Positions 36,101 to 45,927 of a DNA stretch of 64,000 nucleotides are shown here, in pieces; position 1 is the first letter of the stretch; the number at the start of each line of letters is the position of its first letter. Origin of the DNA: Phycisphaerae bacterium. Lineage in GTDB: Bacteria > Chloroflexota > Anaerolineae > 4572-78 > J111. Below the pieces are notes generated by a model. The model searched no databases. It saw only the letters and a program-made list of their open reading frames with translations, and was not told the DNA's origin. The DNA lies in NCBI GenBank assembly GCA_028285035.1, contig JANQQF010000143.1, forward strand, positions 13,648 to 77,647, written 5' to 3'. Made by a program: the position numbers and the translations under genes.

Positions 36101-37102
36101 TTCACTGATGAGGGTGGGGTGACGGTGTCGGTCCGTCCCGCCCAACACACAAAAACTGGCGAACCTGCCTCAGCCGGTGAACAAATCACCTTGCACATCA
36201 GTGTGGCAGATACGGGGGCAGGTATTGCGCCCGAAGACATGAAAGATTTGTTTGCCGCGTTTATGCAAACAGAAGTAGGGCGACAGTCGCAGGAGGGAAC
36301 GGGACTGGGTTTGCCAATCAGCCGCAAATTTGTGCAGTTGATGGGTGGCGACATCACGGTGAGTAGCGAGGTTGGTCAAGGTAGCGTGTTTAGTTTTACC
36401 ATCAAGGCCGAAGTCATTGCCGAGCCAGATCTGGCCGTTTCCCAAAGACGCGACAAAAAACAGATTATCGCCCTTGAACCGGGACAACCCACGTATCGCA
36501 TTCTGATTGTAGACGACCGTTGGGAAAATCGACAGGTGTTGTTGAAGCTGTTGGGGCCATTTGGCTTTGCCCTACAGGCGGCAGAAAATGGACAGGAAGC
36601 GCTTGAGATATGGGAGACGTGGGAGCCGCATCTAATCTGGCTCGATATGCGAATGCCAGTTATGGATGGGTATGAAACCGTGAAACGGATTAAGGCCACG
36701 CCCCAGGGTCAGACCACAGCAGTCATTGCTTTAACAGCCAGCACCTTTGAGGAAGAGCGAGCCCTAGTCATCAAAACTGGCTGTGATGATTACTTACGCA
36801 AACCCTTCCGCGATACCGATATTTTAGAAATGATGAACAAACATATCGGGGTCCAGTATGTTTACGAGACGCCAAGCACAGCCATAGACAAGATTGATAT
36901 CAATAATCTAGATCTTTCCGTCTTGTCTGCCGAGTGGCTGACATCCTTTAAAGATGCGCTCGACACCAGCAATATGGATACAATGTTAGCCTTGATCGAT
37001 GACTTGGATGATCAACACAATGGGTTGGAGACGACTTTAGCCAATTTGGTGAATAATTTTGAGTTTGAGAAGCTCAGTGCTTTAATTGAGGAAAGAGGGT
37101 AA
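33152..37102 (+). CDS. Hybrid histidine kinase with two-component propeller
   Basis: 1316 residues. A signal peptide (about 1-22) precedes an extracytoplasmic sensor made of about 13 Reg_prop repeats, each around [18 protein letters not shown] or [18 protein letters not shown], forming two seven-bladed propellers, and a Y_Y_Y domain ([29 protein letters not shown]). One membrane helix (about 792-815) leads to a coiled coil, HisKA with His 862 ([15 protein letters not shown]), the ATPase domain ([24 protein letters not shown]) and a REC domain with Asp 1165 ([14 protein letters not shown]). Unlike many relatives it lacks a C-terminal AraC DNA-binding domain. These systems often sense polysaccharides. 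AGGAG precedes the start. It probably signals to the next gene's REC-PP2C protein (inference). Confidence 0.93.
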   Translation: MMRSILISLLLLVVIFINPTLAQTPDEPNAGVPSSQRLRFETVSVEAGLPYPEVRAIHQDRLGFMWIGTAAGLAKYDGLKFTVYQVKPEDPNSLENNTINFIHEDDDGFLWIGTGGGWLHQFDPATDTFTRRRFDGSPQALRALYSDAEGHLWLGTQGEGVIRFDPRTGDYTRYRHDENDETTLSNDIVVAISGTEAGIWLATSNGFNWFDPETETFTRRYYPKPEGEDEPREIENIVYTLHADPTYIWLGTAYGLYRVKFRVQTDEAYTRYEAERGLSGSTVSVIAPAEENGLWVGTLDGGLNYFDTEAETFSHYRANVNDQISLNSDAITTIFQGQNDTFWVGTQDEGLNKYDPSTQKFIWYQAGSSPYDLGHANVTSLSSSHTGQIWVSTNRGVHLFDPEQERFTFDEDEDVLLVIYEDSQQTIWASLGDDLNEYDPETGIYEEYHDLELYDAFIDHIYEDQDGYLWLSSRGSGLGRLHPDRYAHLPDYFTAAANGLSSDVTTLVYQDSQKRLWVGTDNGLNLLDPATNTFSVYQHNPDDNASLSNDTISDVYEDKSGTLWIATHGGLNRFNPETDQFDHYLEEDGLPNNRVEAIVEDDAGQLWLTTARGITRFDPTNESFRVYDAQDNLQSNVFTARAILKMPNGEIYAGGTRGLARFHPDQLDDNSHAPEVVLTGFQLNNQSANFGDENSPLSQHISLTDDLTVNHNQNNFIFEFAALNYASPDKNQYRYRLEGFDDEWISIIDEPKVANYTNLDAGNYTFRVQATNNDGLWNEAGVALAITILPPWWETAWFTILAVIGGIALIFGGIRWRVRAVEDRNRQLEQQVAERTQELAVAKEKAEVANQAKSTFLANMSHELRSPLNAILGFAQVMLRTKTLSPENLENVSIINRSGEHLLHLINQVLNLSKIEAGQVTLNKKDFDLYRLLNDLEDMFALKASDKGLLLSFEVEPEVPRYIHTDALKLRQVIINLLNNALKFTDEGGVTVSVRPAQHTKTGEPASAGEQITLHISVADTGAGIAPEDMKDLFAAFMQTEVGRQSQEGTGLGLPISRKFVQLMGGDITVSSEVGQGSVFSFTIKAEVIAEPDLAVSQRRDKKQIIALEPGQPTYRILIVDDRWENRQVLLKLLGPFGFALQAAENGQEALEIWETWEPHLIWLDMRMPVMDGYETVKRIKATPQGQTTAVIALTASTFEEERALVIKTGCDDYLRKPFRDTDILEMMNKHIGVQYVYETPSTAIDKIDINNLDLSVLSAEWLTSFKDALDTSNMDTMLALIDDLDDQHNGLETTLANLVNNFEFEKLSALIEERG

Positions 37103-37218
37103 TTGTTTTAATCCGATTCCAATGCGCTGCATTGGGCCAACGCAAAACGCTGGAACCACAATGCCTAAGATATGACAACACAGAGTATTGTCCTGACAGG
37201 CAGCTAACGTGGAGCATT

Positions 37219-37245
37219 ATGACTAAAGAAAATGTTATAAAATGA
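37219..37245 (+). other. Eight-codon leader cistron overlapping the next start
   Basis: ATG 37219 with GGAG five bases upstream encodes MTKENVIK and its TGA overlaps the next gene's ATG (ATGA). The downstream gene has no ribosome site of its own, so translational coupling is likely (inference). Confidence 0.4.
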
Positions 37246-39005
37246 CCACAACATCTACAAACGGGATCATTTTTGCTATCGATGATACCCCCGCTAACTT
37301 ACGTTTGCTACGGAGCATCCTAACTCAGGAGGGTTATGATGTTCGCCCAATGCCCAGCGGCCCACTGGCCTTCAAAGCCCTGCAATCGGTCCTGCCCGAT
37401 TTAATCTTACTAGACATTATGATGCCGGAGATGGACGGGTACGAGGTTTGTCGCCAGTTAAAAGCGGATTATCGTACCCGAGATATCCCAGTCATTTTTA
37501 TCAGCGCTATTGATGAGTTGGGGGACAAGGTCAAGGCGTTTGACGTGGGTGGGGTAGATTACATTACGAAGCCTTTTCAAGAAGATGAGGTCTTGGCTCG
37601 GGTTAAAACCCATTTGACCATTCAGCGAATGCAAAAGGAGCTTCAACAGGCCAATGATGAGCTTGAGACACGAGTCGATGAGTTAGCCAGCCTGAATATG
37701 ATTATTCAGGCCGTTGCCACCACCATCAATTTGAATCAAACATTACACGATATTGCTGGAACAATGATGCATCTCTTTGCAGTGCCCGCAGTTAGTATTG
37801 GGCTACTTAACGCTGCCAAAACCGAGTTGACCATCATTACTCAAGGTGAACAATCCAACGAAGTAGGTCAGGTCGAGGATCTGACCATCCCCATCCCTAA
37901 AGATCCACTGGTGCAGCAAGCGATTGAGCAAGGAAAAACCTTCATCATCACTGATACCCAAAGCAATCCCCTCACGACCTCAATCCGTGAGATCATCCAA
38001 GCGCAACAAATCAACTCAATGATGGTCGTGCCCTTGATGTCACGCGGTGGTGTGATTGGCACCATCAACTTCTCCTCAACCATAGAAAGCAATGCCTTTG
38101 ACAATGGCAGAATACAATTAGCTGAAACCATCGCTGCCCAAATTGCAGGGGCCATCGATAATGTGCGGCTGTATGAAGAGCAACAACAGGCTAATCTTGC
38201 CCTCTCAGCGGCAAATCAACGGATGCAGGAAGACTTGGCCCTGGCTCGCAGTATCCAGCAAGGGCTACTTCCCGCGCCCCATCCGAACTGGTCTCACCAC
38301 GAGGTGGTTTGCTTTACCGCCCCAGCCAACGAAATTGGCGGGGACTTTTATGTATATCAATCCTTGGGTCAGGATGGGACCACCAAACGATATGGCCTAG
38401 CCGTGGGCGATGTTTCAGGCAAAGGGGTTTCCGCCGCATTACTGATGGCGGCCAGTTTGGCCCAGTTTGATGCCTCCCTGTTGCAACCCATCACCCGCCC
38501 CGGCGAACGGATGGCTTATCTTGATGAAGTCCTCACCCCTTACACCCAACCCCGCCAACAAAATTGTGCAATGTGTTATGTAGAATTAAGAATTGAACAG
38601 TCACCCCAAGAAAGCCTTAAATTCCTAATGGATATCGTCAATGCGGGTTGCATCCCCCCCTACATCAAGCGAGAGAATGGCTCCGTGGAGCAGCTAGAGA
38701 TTGGGGGCTTTGCTTTGGGACAAGGACTGGGGGCAGAACTAGGCTATCAGCAAGAGACCCTTGAACTTACCCCCGGCGATATGGTAATTTTGACCAGTGA
38801 TGGCGTGGTCGAGGCTAATAACGAGAGCGGGGATATGCTCGGCTTTGATCGCCTTAAAGAGATTATCGAAAATTTCACGGCACGTCCAGCCATTGCCAGA
38901 ACCAGTGCTGAGGCGATGCTGGAGTTTATCAAGCAAAACCTGTCCGCCTTTACGGGTGACGCCGAGCAACACGATGATATGACGATTGTGGTGATTAAGG
39001 TGTAA
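37242..39005 (+). CDS. REC-GAF-PP2C phosphatase (RsbU/SpoIIE type)
   Basis: 587 residues, soluble. REC domain (about 8-125) with Asp 58 (LILLDIMMPEMDGYE) and Lys in DYITKPFQEDEVLAR; a short coiled coil; a GAF domain (about 150-310) with VVPLMSRGGVIGTINF; and a C-terminal SpoIIE/PP2C phosphatase (about 335-587) with metal-binding GGDFYVY, AVGDVSGKGVSAALLMAAS, LTSDGVVEANN and HDDMTIVVIKV. Such proteins dephosphorylate anti-anti-sigma factors or related targets in response to a kinase. It follows the giant hybrid kinase by 139 bases and is the natural output for it. No anti-sigma or anti-anti-sigma gene is nearby. Confidence 0.93.
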   Translation: MTTTSTNGIIFAIDDTPANLRLLRSILTQEGYDVRPMPSGPLAFKALQSVLPDLILLDIMMPEMDGYEVCRQLKADYRTRDIPVIFISAIDELGDKVKAFDVGGVDYITKPFQEDEVLARVKTHLTIQRMQKELQQANDELETRVDELASLNMIIQAVATTINLNQTLHDIAGTMMHLFAVPAVSIGLLNAAKTELTIITQGEQSNEVGQVEDLTIPIPKDPLVQQAIEQGKTFIITDTQSNPLTTSIREIIQAQQINSMMVVPLMSRGGVIGTINFSSTIESNAFDNGRIQLAETIAAQIAGAIDNVRLYEEQQQANLALSAANQRMQEDLALARSIQQGLLPAPHPNWSHHEVVCFTAPANEIGGDFYVYQSLGQDGTTKRYGLAVGDVSGKGVSAALLMAASLAQFDASLLQPITRPGERMAYLDEVLTPYTQPRQQNCAMCYVELRIEQSPQESLKFLMDIVNAGCIPPYIKRENGSVEQLEIGGFALGQGLGAELGYQQETLELTPGDMVILTSDGVVEANNESGDMLGFDRLKEIIENFTARPAIARTSAEAMLEFIKQNLSAFTGDAEQHDDMTIVVIKV

Positions 39006-39049
39006 ATCTCCGCCACGAGCATCGACTTCCCCACCTGATATAAAGCAAC

Positions 39050-39829
39050 TTATAACGCCTCTCGCAACTCTGTGGCTAATTCTCGGACAGCCACGGGAGA
39101 TTCGCTAGCCCGTTTGACCAAAGCACTCCCCACGATCACCCCATCAGCCACTTCACCGACGGCCTGAGCCTGCTCACCATTGCCAATACCAAAGCCAATA
39201 GCCAATGGCACCGATGTTGCCGCACGAATACGCTCGACAAATGAGGCCAATTCCGACGAGACACCCTGCCGCACGCCAGTCACACCAGTGATCGATACCA
39301 GATAGATAAAGCCTTGGGCTTTGTTGACGACAAGATCGATCCGCTCGGCGGTACTGGTCGGGGCAAGAAAATGGATGAGGGTCAGGTTATGCTGGGCGCA
39401 CAGGCTCTCAAATTCTTCGGCTTCTTCGGGCGGCAAATCGGGCACAATAAAACCATCGGCCCCAGCTTCAGCGGCATCTTTAATGAAATCGGCCAAGCCA
39501 TAAGCCAGCATGGGATTGATATACCCCATCATCAAGGCTGGGGTGTCCATCCCTTCGGCCCGTAACTCACGGATCATTTCCAAGCAATCTTTGAGCGTCG
39601 TCCCATTCTCCAAAGCCTGCTGTGTTGCCGCCTGAACGGTCGGGCCATCAGCTAGTGGGTCTGAAAAAGGAATACCCAACTCCAATAAATCAGCCCCAGC
39701 CGCAACAATCTGCCGGATATTTTCCAGCCCCGCCTCCCGCGTGGGATAGCCTAGAACCGCATACGGCATAAAGGCAGGTCGATCTTTTGGAAAGGCTTGT
39801 TGAATACGTTCGATCCCTGAGGTCATCAT
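39050..39829 (-). CDS. trpA: Tryptophan synthase alpha subunit
   Basis: 259 residues. Cleaves indole-3-glycerol phosphate to indole and glyceraldehyde-3-phosphate in the TrpA2B2 complex. The catalytic Glu 50 and Asp 61 lie in [31 protein letters not shown] is the phosphate-loop region and [12 protein letters not shown] the C-terminal glycine motif. It overlaps trpB by four bases (ATGA), so the two subunits are translationally coupled. The rest of the trp pathway is not in this window. The gene converges on the phosphatase gene at 39005 with a 44-base gap. Confidence 0.97.
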   Translation of the reverse strand: MMTSGIERIQQAFPKDRPAFMPYAVLGYPTREAGLENIRQIVAAGADLLELGIPFSDPLADGPTVQAATQQALENGTTLKDCLEMIRELRAEGMDTPALMMGYINPMLAYGLADFIKDAAEAGADGFIVPDLPPEEAEEFESLCAQHNLTLIHFLAPTSTAERIDLVVNKAQGFIYLVSITGVTGVRQGVSSELASFVERIRAATSVPLAIGFGIGNGEQAQAVGEVADGVIVGSALVKRASESPVAVRELATELREAL

Positions 39830-41052
39830 ACTTGGTCTCCTAACTCGCGAATAATCGTGTCTAAATCTTTGTCACCACGTCCCGACAGATTAACGACAAT
39901 AATTTGATCTTTTGACATCTTAGGCGCACGCTTGACCACCTCGGCAATAGCGTGGGCCGACTCTAAGGCAGGGATAATCCCCTCCATTTGGCTAAGAATT
40001 TTAACGCCTTCCAGCGCTTCCTCATCCGTGGCATAGGTGTAGCCCGCTCGCTCTTCATCACGTAGCCAAGCATGCTCTGGACCCACCGAGGGATAATCCA
40101 AACCGGCGCTGATCGAGTGAGTCTCCGCAATCTGGCCATCAGCGGTTTGTAGGAGATATGACTTTGTGCCGTGTAAGACGCCAAGCCGAGCTTGTACCCC
40201 ATTCTTGGCCTCCGCCTCAGCAGAAATGGCAAAACGAGCCGCGTGTTGCCCGCTCTCAATCCCACTCCCTCCTGCTTCGACGCCAATCATCTCCACATCG
40301 TTGTCCTCGATGAAAGGGTGGAACAGCCCAATCGCATTAGAGCCCCCTCCCACACAGGCAATCAAGGTATCAGGCAAGCGACCCTCGGCCTCTAAAATCT
40401 GCTGTTTGGCCTCGCGGCCAATCACGCTCTGAAAATCACGGACCATCGTTGGATAGGGGTGCGGACCGAGGGCTGACCCCAGCAGGTAATAGCTAGTGCG
40501 AACGTTGGTCACCCAATCACGAATGGCCTCATTGATCGCATCCTTCAAGGTCCGACTGCCACTAGAGACGGGGCGCACCTCAGTGCCAACCAGCCGCATT
40601 CGAAACACATTGGGCTGTTGCCGCGCAATATCCACCTCGCCCATATAGACGATACACTCTAACCCCAACAACGCACAGGCTGTAGCGCTACCCACACCGT
40701 GCTGTCCAGCCCCGGTTTCCGCAATGATGCGCTGTTTACCCATCCGCTTCGCGAGCAGGGCTTGCCCTAAGGCATTGTTAATTTTGTGGGCACCCGTGTG
40801 GTTCAAATCCTCACGCTTCAAATAAATTTTTGCGCCCCCTAAATGCGCCGTTAATCGCCCCGCAAAGGTCAAAGGCGAGGAACGCCCCACATAAGTCTCT
40901 AGCAAATGATCAAGCTCCGCCTGAAAGGCCGGGTCTGCTTTGGCCTCAACATAAGCCGCCTCCAACTCACTAAGCGCAGGCATCAGGGTTTCTGGCACAA
41001 ATTGGCCGCCATACGGGCCAAATTTAGCCGGAAGTAAGGTTGTTGTTGTCAT
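39826..41052 (-). CDS. trpB: Tryptophan synthase beta subunit
   Basis: 408 residues. Condenses indole with serine using pyridoxal phosphate; the Lys 90 Schiff base is in [14 protein letters not shown], the serine-binding loop in [19 protein letters not shown] and the phosphate-binding glycines in [13 protein letters not shown]. This is the common TrpB1 type paired with TrpA, not the stand-alone TrpB2. GGGAGGATAAC precedes the ATG. A long hairpin lies between it and the GntR-type regulator gene upstream; I see no tryptophan-rich leader peptide or T-box. Confidence 0.97.
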   Translation of the reverse strand: MTTTTLLPAKFGPYGGQFVPETLMPALSELEAAYVEAKADPAFQAELDHLLETYVGRSSPLTFAGRLTAHLGGAKIYLKREDLNHTGAHKINNALGQALLAKRMGKQRIIAETGAGQHGVGSATACALLGLECIVYMGEVDIARQQPNVFRMRLVGTEVRPVSSGSRTLKDAINEAIRDWVTNVRTSYYLLGSALGPHPYPTMVRDFQSVIGREAKQQILEAEGRLPDTLIACVGGGSNAIGLFHPFIEDNDVEMIGVEAGGSGIESGQHAARFAISAEAEAKNGVQARLGVLHGTKSYLLQTADGQIAETHSISAGLDYPSVGPEHAWLRDEERAGYTYATDEEALEGVKILSQMEGIIPALESAHAIAEVVKRAPKMSKDQIIVVNLSGRGDKDLDTIIRELGDQV

Positions 41053-41080
41053 TAGTTATCCTCCCAAAATTTATAGTAAC

Positions 41081-41159
41081 AGGGTCGCAAAGTCTCAAGG
41101 TAGTAGAGCAGCAGGGTAACAAATCTTGCAACCCTGCTACTTTGCTACCCTGCGACCCT
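41081..41159. repeat. Long imperfect hairpin upstream of trpB
   Basis: AGGGTCGCA (41081-41089) pairs with TGCGACCCT (41151-41159), and inside it AGCAGGGT with ACCCTGCT. It fills nearly the whole gap between the regulator gene and trpB. Related words (GTAGCAGAGTAGCAAGG) occur at about 43518-43534. Confidence 0.6.
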
Positions 41160-41168
41160 ACATCTTTG

Positions 41169-41966
41169 TCAATCCTCCACCAAATACGTAAAAATATCCG
41201 GCGAATTTTCATCGAGCATTTTGAGCTGGCAATTGGCGCGGCGGCCCATATGCTCGACAGTAATCACAAAATAATCTTGCTTTAAGATTGCCTCATCATA
41301 GACAACCGGTACCCCCTCTTGGGTTGAGCTGATCCGGACGGATAGCCAGGCTGGATCTCCCACTTGGCATTGTAACAGCTTGGCCTGTTCTTCTGATAAA
41401 ACAAGAGGAGTTAGATACTCTTTCGCCATCGTAATGGCTTGGCCCGTTTCTTCCTGAAGTAAATCATAAAGCGATGCATTAGGGGTATAAGCTTGTGCGA
41501 CCTGGGCCAATTGTGGGGGCAGAAAAGATTGCTGATAGGCGAATGGCACCCCGTTAATGATTCGCAATCGGGCCAACGAGCTAACGGCACTACGTTTTGG
41601 CAACTTTAGGGCTTGTTTGGCCTTGTCATGTTGAATATCGTGTTCTATCCCAAGCACTTGTGTTTCTGCCCCGGCAAAAGAGCGTTGTTTCATCTCATTA
41701 CTCAGACTCAAGAGCTGAAACTGATCTTCCTGCAAATGCGGACTGACCACAAAGGTGCCAACCCCGTGCTCCGTCCGAATCAGCCCTTCCGTCTCCAAAA
41801 CATTGAGGGCCTTACGAATCGTCATCAACGTCGTCCCAAATTTTTCGGCCAATTCCCGTTGTGGCGGCAACTTCTCACCCGGCACTAACTCACCCTCATT
41901 GATGTGGTGTTGCAATTGATTGGCCAGTTTTATGTATCGCGGCAGTAATTTGTCAGTAGTGTTCAT
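41169..41966 (-). CDS. GntR/HutC family transcriptional regulator (UTRA)
   Basis: 265 residues. N-terminal winged helix (LVPGEKLPPQRELAEKFGTTLMTIRKAL...EGLIRTEHGVGTFV) followed by a UTRA effector domain (about 95-245) with SSLARLRIINGVPFAYQQSFLP. HutC-type members sense amino acids, sugars or their phosphates. It lies 116 bases upstream of trpBA on the same strand, so tryptophan synthase could be in its regulon, though the hairpin between them argues for partial separation (inference). A perfect 16-bp palindrome directly upstream of its start suggests autoregulation. Confidence 0.9.
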   Translation of the reverse strand: MNTTDKLLPRYIKLANQLQHHINEGELVPGEKLPPQRELAEKFGTTLMTIRKALNVLETEGLIRTEHGVGTFVVSPHLQEDQFQLLSLSNEMKQRSFAGAETQVLGIEHDIQHDKAKQALKLPKRSAVSSLARLRIINGVPFAYQQSFLPPQLAQVAQAYTPNASLYDLLQEETGQAITMAKEYLTPLVLSEEQAKLLQCQVGDPAWLSVRISSTQEGVPVVYDEAILKQDYFVITVEHMGRRANCQLKMLDENSPDIFTYLVED

Positions 41967-41982
41967 AATTCATCATTAAAAG

Positions 41983-41998
41983 ATAACTCTAGAGTTAT
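41983..41998. promoter_or_regulatory. Candidate GntR-family operator
   Basis: ATAACTCTAGAGTTAT is a perfect 16-bp palindrome, 17 bases upstream of the regulator start; a second imperfect one, ATAGAACTCTAT, adjoins at 41997-42008. The TCTAGA centre fits HutC-type sites in general form. Confidence 0.5.
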
Positions 41999-42070
41999 AG
42001 AACTCTATGACTAAGAATATCATGGATTTTGGAGGGTGTCAAAATGTTTATCGAGTCATTGATTGTGATC

Positions 42071-42100
42071 TTGTATTCCCACCTAAAAAACTGATATAAT
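42071..42100 (+). promoter_or_regulatory. Promoter of the DUF433/DUF5615 module
   Basis: TTGTAT (42071-42076), 18-base spacer, TATAAT (42095-42100). The -10 sits inside the small palindrome GATATAATATC (42093-42103), a plausible autorepression site. Confidence 0.55.
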
Positions 42101-42128
42101 ATCACCCACAAGATTAAGGGGTATCAAA

Positions 42129-42440
42129 ATGATCGTTGAAACACGTTATGAGCACATTATCCTAAATAAAGACAATGTACCAATGATTGCAGCGACAACA
42201 ATGAAAGTGATTGAGCTTGTCATTGCAAAGAAGGCATATGGTTGGAGTCCAGAGGAGCTACATTTTCAATATCCCCATCTTAGTTTAGGCAAAATCTATT
42301 CGGCTTTAGCTTACTATTGGGATCATCAAGAGACACTTGATAATGATATTGAAAGTCGTTTACAACAAGTTGATCAAATACAACAGTCCTTAGAACCAAC
42401 CCCACTTAAGGCTCGCTTGCAGGCCAAAGGGTTGATTTAA
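42129..42440 (+). CDS. DUF433 antitoxin
   Basis: 103 residues. The pattern (GVPMIAATTMKVIELV-like start, then AYGWSPEELHFQYPHLSLGKIYSALAYYWDH) is that of DUF433, a small helix-turn-helix protein found beside DUF5615 toxins. It would bind and neutralise the next protein and repress the pair. AAGGGG precedes the ATG. The stop codon overlaps the toxin start (TAATG). A 3' fragment of a close relative remains at 31194. Function is known from genomic association in the family rather than from detailed biochemistry. Confidence 0.85.
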   Translation: MIVETRYEHIILNKDNVPMIAATTMKVIELVIAKKAYGWSPEELHFQYPHLSLGKIYSALAYYWDHQETLDNDIESRLQQVDQIQQSLEPTPLKARLQAKGLI

Positions 42441-42787
42441 TGGCGATTAGTCTTTATATGGACCAGCATGTACCTCGCTCAATCACCATTGGACTTCGTT
42501 TACGAGGAGTGGATGTTCTTACAGCTTATGAGGATGGGGCTAGTGAGTTAGATGACCCGGCTTTACTCGACAGAACAACTGAGTTAGGCCGGGTTTTGTT
42601 TTCTCAAGATGATGACCTTTTAGTAGAAGCAGCTAAGAGGCAAAGAAGCAAAACCCTATTTGCCGGGGTTATTTATGCCCATCAGTTACGAACTTCTATT
42701 GGTATTTGCATCCAAGATTTGGAGATTATTGCTAAAGTAGGAGAGCCAGAAGATTTAATGAATGGCGTTCAATACCTGCCACTCTAA
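42440..42787 (+). CDS. DUF5615 PIN-like toxin
   Basis: 115 residues. ISLYMDQHVPRSITIGLRLRGVDVLTAYEDG and LGRVLFSQDDDLLVEA give the acidic residues of the PIN-like DUF5615 fold, proposed to be a ribonuclease toxin. Translation is coupled to the antitoxin by TAATG. It converges on rpiA and the two stop codons overlap by four bases (42784-42787), so the 3' ends are shared. Confidence 0.85.
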   Translation: MAISLYMDQHVPRSITIGLRLRGVDVLTAYEDGASELDDPALLDRTTELGRVLFSQDDDLLVEAAKRQRSKTLFAGVIYAHQLRTSIGICIQDLEIIAKVGEPEDLMNGVQYLPL

Positions 42788-43485
42788 ATCACCCCCCCGT
42801 CCGTCATCACCCGAATCCCATTGCTCCCCGCCACAATCACCTCATCGGCCATCCCGAGGAACATACCGTGCTCCACCACCCCGGTACGGCCATGTAATTG
42901 GGCATTGAGGGCGGCAGGGTCGTTGATGCCATTTTCAAAACGACAATCGAGGATGTAGTTGCCGTTATCGGTGACAAAAATTTGGCCGTCACGCTCACGG
43001 AGCACGGGCGTACAGCCGACCTCGGCGGTCAGCCAATTAGCTTGGTGTTGCCAGCCAAATTGAGTCACTTCGACAGGCACGGGGTCTTTTGTGCCTAGCT
43101 TGGAGACAGGTTTGGTTTCATCGACGATGACGATGAAGTAAACCGCACACAACTCCACCATTTTCTCGCGGAGCAAGGCCCCACCCAACCCTTTAATCAG
43201 GTTAAATTGCGGATCGACCTCATCGGCCCCATCAATCGCCAGATCGAGCTTACCGTACTCTCCCAGGGTGCCTAGGGGCAAATTATATTGGTGGGCAATC
43301 TTCTCGGTGCGTGAGGAGGTGGGCACACCAACGATATCGGTCAACTCGCCCCGCTGCCACATCTGGCCAATTAAATGAACCGCATAGCTGGTGGTCGAGC
43401 CACTGCCCAACCCCAACCGCATTCCACTTTCCACACGTTCTACGGCCTTGGCCGCTGCTTTTTGTTTAAGTTCTTCGATAGACAT
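42784..43485 (-). CDS. rpiA: Ribose-5-phosphate isomerase A
   Basis: 233 residues. Interconverts ribose-5-phosphate and ribulose-5-phosphate. RLGLGSGSTTSYAVHLIG, the catalytic DGADEVDPQFNLIKGLGGALLREK and DETKPVSKLG are the standard motifs. It lies 189 bases downstream of transketolase on the same strand, so the two non-oxidative pentose phosphate genes are probably linked, with a hairpin between them. Confidence 0.96.
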   Translation of the reverse strand: MSIEELKQKAAAKAVERVESGMRLGLGSGSTTSYAVHLIGQMWQRGELTDIVGVPTSSRTEKIAHQYNLPLGTLGEYGKLDLAIDGADEVDPQFNLIKGLGGALLREKMVELCAVYFIVIVDETKPVSKLGTKDPVPVEVTQFGWQHQANWLTAEVGCTPVLRERDGQIFVTDNGNYILDCRFENGINDPAALNAQLHGRTGVVEHGMFLGMADEVIVAGSNGIRVMTDGGVI

Positions 43486-43560
43486 AGGCAGGGTTTCAGG
43501 GTAACAAGGTTGTAAGGTAGCAGAGTAGCAAGGTTATTATTAAGGTTGATGGGGGCTGAC

Positions 43561-43607
43561 GTGATACGTAATGTGTACTTGTTTACGGAGCACGTATTAC
43601 GCATCAC
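43561..43607. repeat. Inverted repeat between tkt and rpiA
   Basis: GTGATACGTAAT (43561-43572) pairs with ATTACGCATCAC (43596-43607), one mismatch. It shares the ACGTA/TACGT flavour of the hairpins at 54872 and 56725. Confidence 0.55.
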
Positions 43608-43674
43608 GATTACATTCTCAACAAAAACACGTTCAACTTGATTCCGCTCAACCTACCTAATTACCCAACACTTT

Positions 43675-45687
43675 TTATTTTTTAGATTTATCAATGGTTT
43701 CGAGCGCACGCAAGACGACACGGTCGGTGGTGAAACCAAGTTGTTCATAAATGACTTTGTATGGAGCCGAGGCACCGAAGCGATCCAGGGCGATGATACT
43801 GCCGTGGCTGCCGACCCAACGTTCCCATCCCATTGACACACCAGCCTCAATGGCGAGGCGGGCTTTGACTGTCGGGGGCAGGATTGTATTTTGGTACTCT
43901 TCCGATTGCTTGGCAAACAGTTCCCAACTGGGCATACTGACCACACGTGCCCCGATGCCTTGCTCAGTGAGCACCTTATGAGCTTCAACCGCGAATTCAA
44001 CTTCAGAGCCAGAGGCCATCAGAATGATGTCTGGGTAGATGCGATCGGTATCCAGCAAGATGTAAGCCCCTTTAGCCACACCCGCCGCGTCATCTTTGAT
44101 GGTATCCCGCTCATAAACGGGTAGTTTTTGCCGGGTCAAAAGTAAGGCGGTTGGCCCATCTCGTTTTTCCAAGGCCACTTTCCAAGCTTGGGCGGTCTCA
44201 TTAGCATCGGCGGGGCGCAACACTGTCAGGTTAGGGATAGAGCGCAGGGCCGCCAGATGCTCCACTGGCTGGTGAGTAGGGCCATCTTCGCCGAGGCCGA
44301 TGCTGTCGTGGGTGAAGATCGTAATCGCTGGAATATGGGACAGGGCGGCCAAACGCAGCGAGGGGCGACAGTAATCGGAGAAGACCAAGAACGTCCCACC
44401 GTAGGGGATTACCCCGCCGTGCAGGGCCATCCCATTCAAGGCCCCGGCCATTCCGTGCTCCCGCACCCCGAAGTGAAAGTTACGGCCAGCATAGGTGTCA
44501 TTGCCAAAGACAGGATAGCCTTTGAGGAAGGTGTTGTTGCTGGGAGCCAAATCGGCTGAGCCACCAATCAAATGGGGAATAACCGGGGCAATCGCGTTTA
44601 AGACCTCGCCCGAGGCTGAACGCGTTGCCATCACTTTATCGGTAGGGAAAACAGGTAAGGCTTCTTCCCAGCCTTCAGGCAGTTCACCTGACAGGGCACG
44701 CCGGAACTGTTCAGCTTCGTTGGGGAAGGCCTCAACATAAGCGTCCATTTTACCTTTCCAGGCCGCTTCCAGACTAGTCCCTTCATCAATAGCCTTTTGG
44801 AAATGGGTCAGAGCCTCATCGGGAATGTAAAAATCTTTGTCAGGGTCCCAACCATATTCTTCCTTGGTCAGGCGTACCTCATCAGGGCCAAGGGGTGAAC
44901 CGTGCGAGCCAGCCGTGCCCGCTTTGTTGGGGCTACCAAACCCAATCACCGTCTGACAAGCGATGATGGAGGGTTTGTCATCGACCAGTTGAGCAGCCTT
45001 GATAGCTTCTTGAATAGCGGTGTGATTGTGGCCATCAATCTGCTGGGTGTGCCAGCCATAGGCCTCGAAGCGGGCCAAGGGGTCTTCGGTGAAGGCCAAA
45101 TCGGTGCCGCCGTCAATGCTGATCTCATTATCATCGTAGAGATAAATCAGCTTACCCAACTTGAGGTGTCCAGCCAGCGAAGCGGCTTCGTGGGAAATTC
45201 CTTCCATCAAATCACCATCACTGACAATGGCGTAGGTGTAGTGATTGATCAATTCGTGATCGGGCCGATTGAAGGTCTCGGCCAAAAATGCCTCAGCAAT
45301 AGCCATTCCAACCCCGTTGGCAAAGCCCTGCCCCAGCGGGCCAGTGGTCGTTTCCACCCCAGGCGTCAAGCCATACTCGGGATGACCAGGGGTCAAACTC
45401 CCCCACTGCCGGAAGTTTTTCAATTCTTCAAGGGGCAGATCATATCCCGTCAGGTGGAGTAGACTATACAACAACATTGAGCCGTGCCCTGCGGATAAAA
45501 TGAATCGATCTCGATCAGGCCAATCAGGGTTTTTGGGATTATGACGCAAAAATTGGGTCCACAAAACGTAGGCGGCGTCAGCCATCCCCATTGGCATACC
45601 AGGGTGGCCAGAATTTGCTTTCTGCACACCATCAATGGCTAGGGTGCGGATTGTGTTCACACAAAGTTGATCAAGCTCGGTTGTCAT
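43675..45687 (-). CDS. tkt: Transketolase
   Basis: 670 residues. Transfers two-carbon units between sugar phosphates with thiamine diphosphate. [19 protein letters not shown] at the N-terminus, the ThDP/Mg motif [29 protein letters not shown], and the pyrimidine-domain [10 protein letters not shown] are all intact. AGGAG precedes the ATG. It heads the tkt-rpiA pair. Confidence 0.97.
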   Translation of the reverse strand: MTTELDQLCVNTIRTLAIDGVQKANSGHPGMPMGMADAAYVLWTQFLRHNPKNPDWPDRDRFILSAGHGSMLLYSLLHLTGYDLPLEELKNFRQWGSLTPGHPEYGLTPGVETTTGPLGQGFANGVGMAIAEAFLAETFNRPDHELINHYTYAIVSDGDLMEGISHEAASLAGHLKLGKLIYLYDDNEISIDGGTDLAFTEDPLARFEAYGWHTQQIDGHNHTAIQEAIKAAQLVDDKPSIIACQTVIGFGSPNKAGTAGSHGSPLGPDEVRLTKEEYGWDPDKDFYIPDEALTHFQKAIDEGTSLEAAWKGKMDAYVEAFPNEAEQFRRALSGELPEGWEEALPVFPTDKVMATRSASGEVLNAIAPVIPHLIGGSADLAPSNNTFLKGYPVFGNDTYAGRNFHFGVREHGMAGALNGMALHGGVIPYGGTFLVFSDYCRPSLRLAALSHIPAITIFTHDSIGLGEDGPTHQPVEHLAALRSIPNLTVLRPADANETAQAWKVALEKRDGPTALLLTRQKLPVYERDTIKDDAAGVAKGAYILLDTDRIYPDIILMASGSEVEFAVEAHKVLTEQGIGARVVSMPSWELFAKQSEEYQNTILPPTVKARLAIEAGVSMGWERWVGSHGSIIALDRFGASAPYKVIYEQLGFTTDRVVLRALETIDKSKK

Positions 45688-45927
45688 AAAGTGAGGCTCC
45701 TTGTTTTTATAGTGCTCGTGACAATCATTTTATTTATTGGTATATCAACAACGATGGTGATAATGGAGAATGTTCATTTTTACCAAAATAGTGGTCAAAC
45801 AACATTTTTGTTCATCTCACAACAAGTCCACATGAAACCATAAAATGAGTTTGGAAGCAAATAGGGTTAACAGAGTCTTGGAGTTCCTGAATTAAAAGAG
45901 TCCCCAACTCTGCAAACCCTATTAACT

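Noticed and set aside
41053..41168. T-box or tryptophan attenuator upstream of trpB
   Set aside because: No leader peptide with Trp codons, no T-box core sequence and no following T run; only a long hairpin.
44902..45462. 186-residue ORF opposite transketolase
   Set aside because: Lies wholly inside the conserved tkt gene on the other strand; no family motifs.
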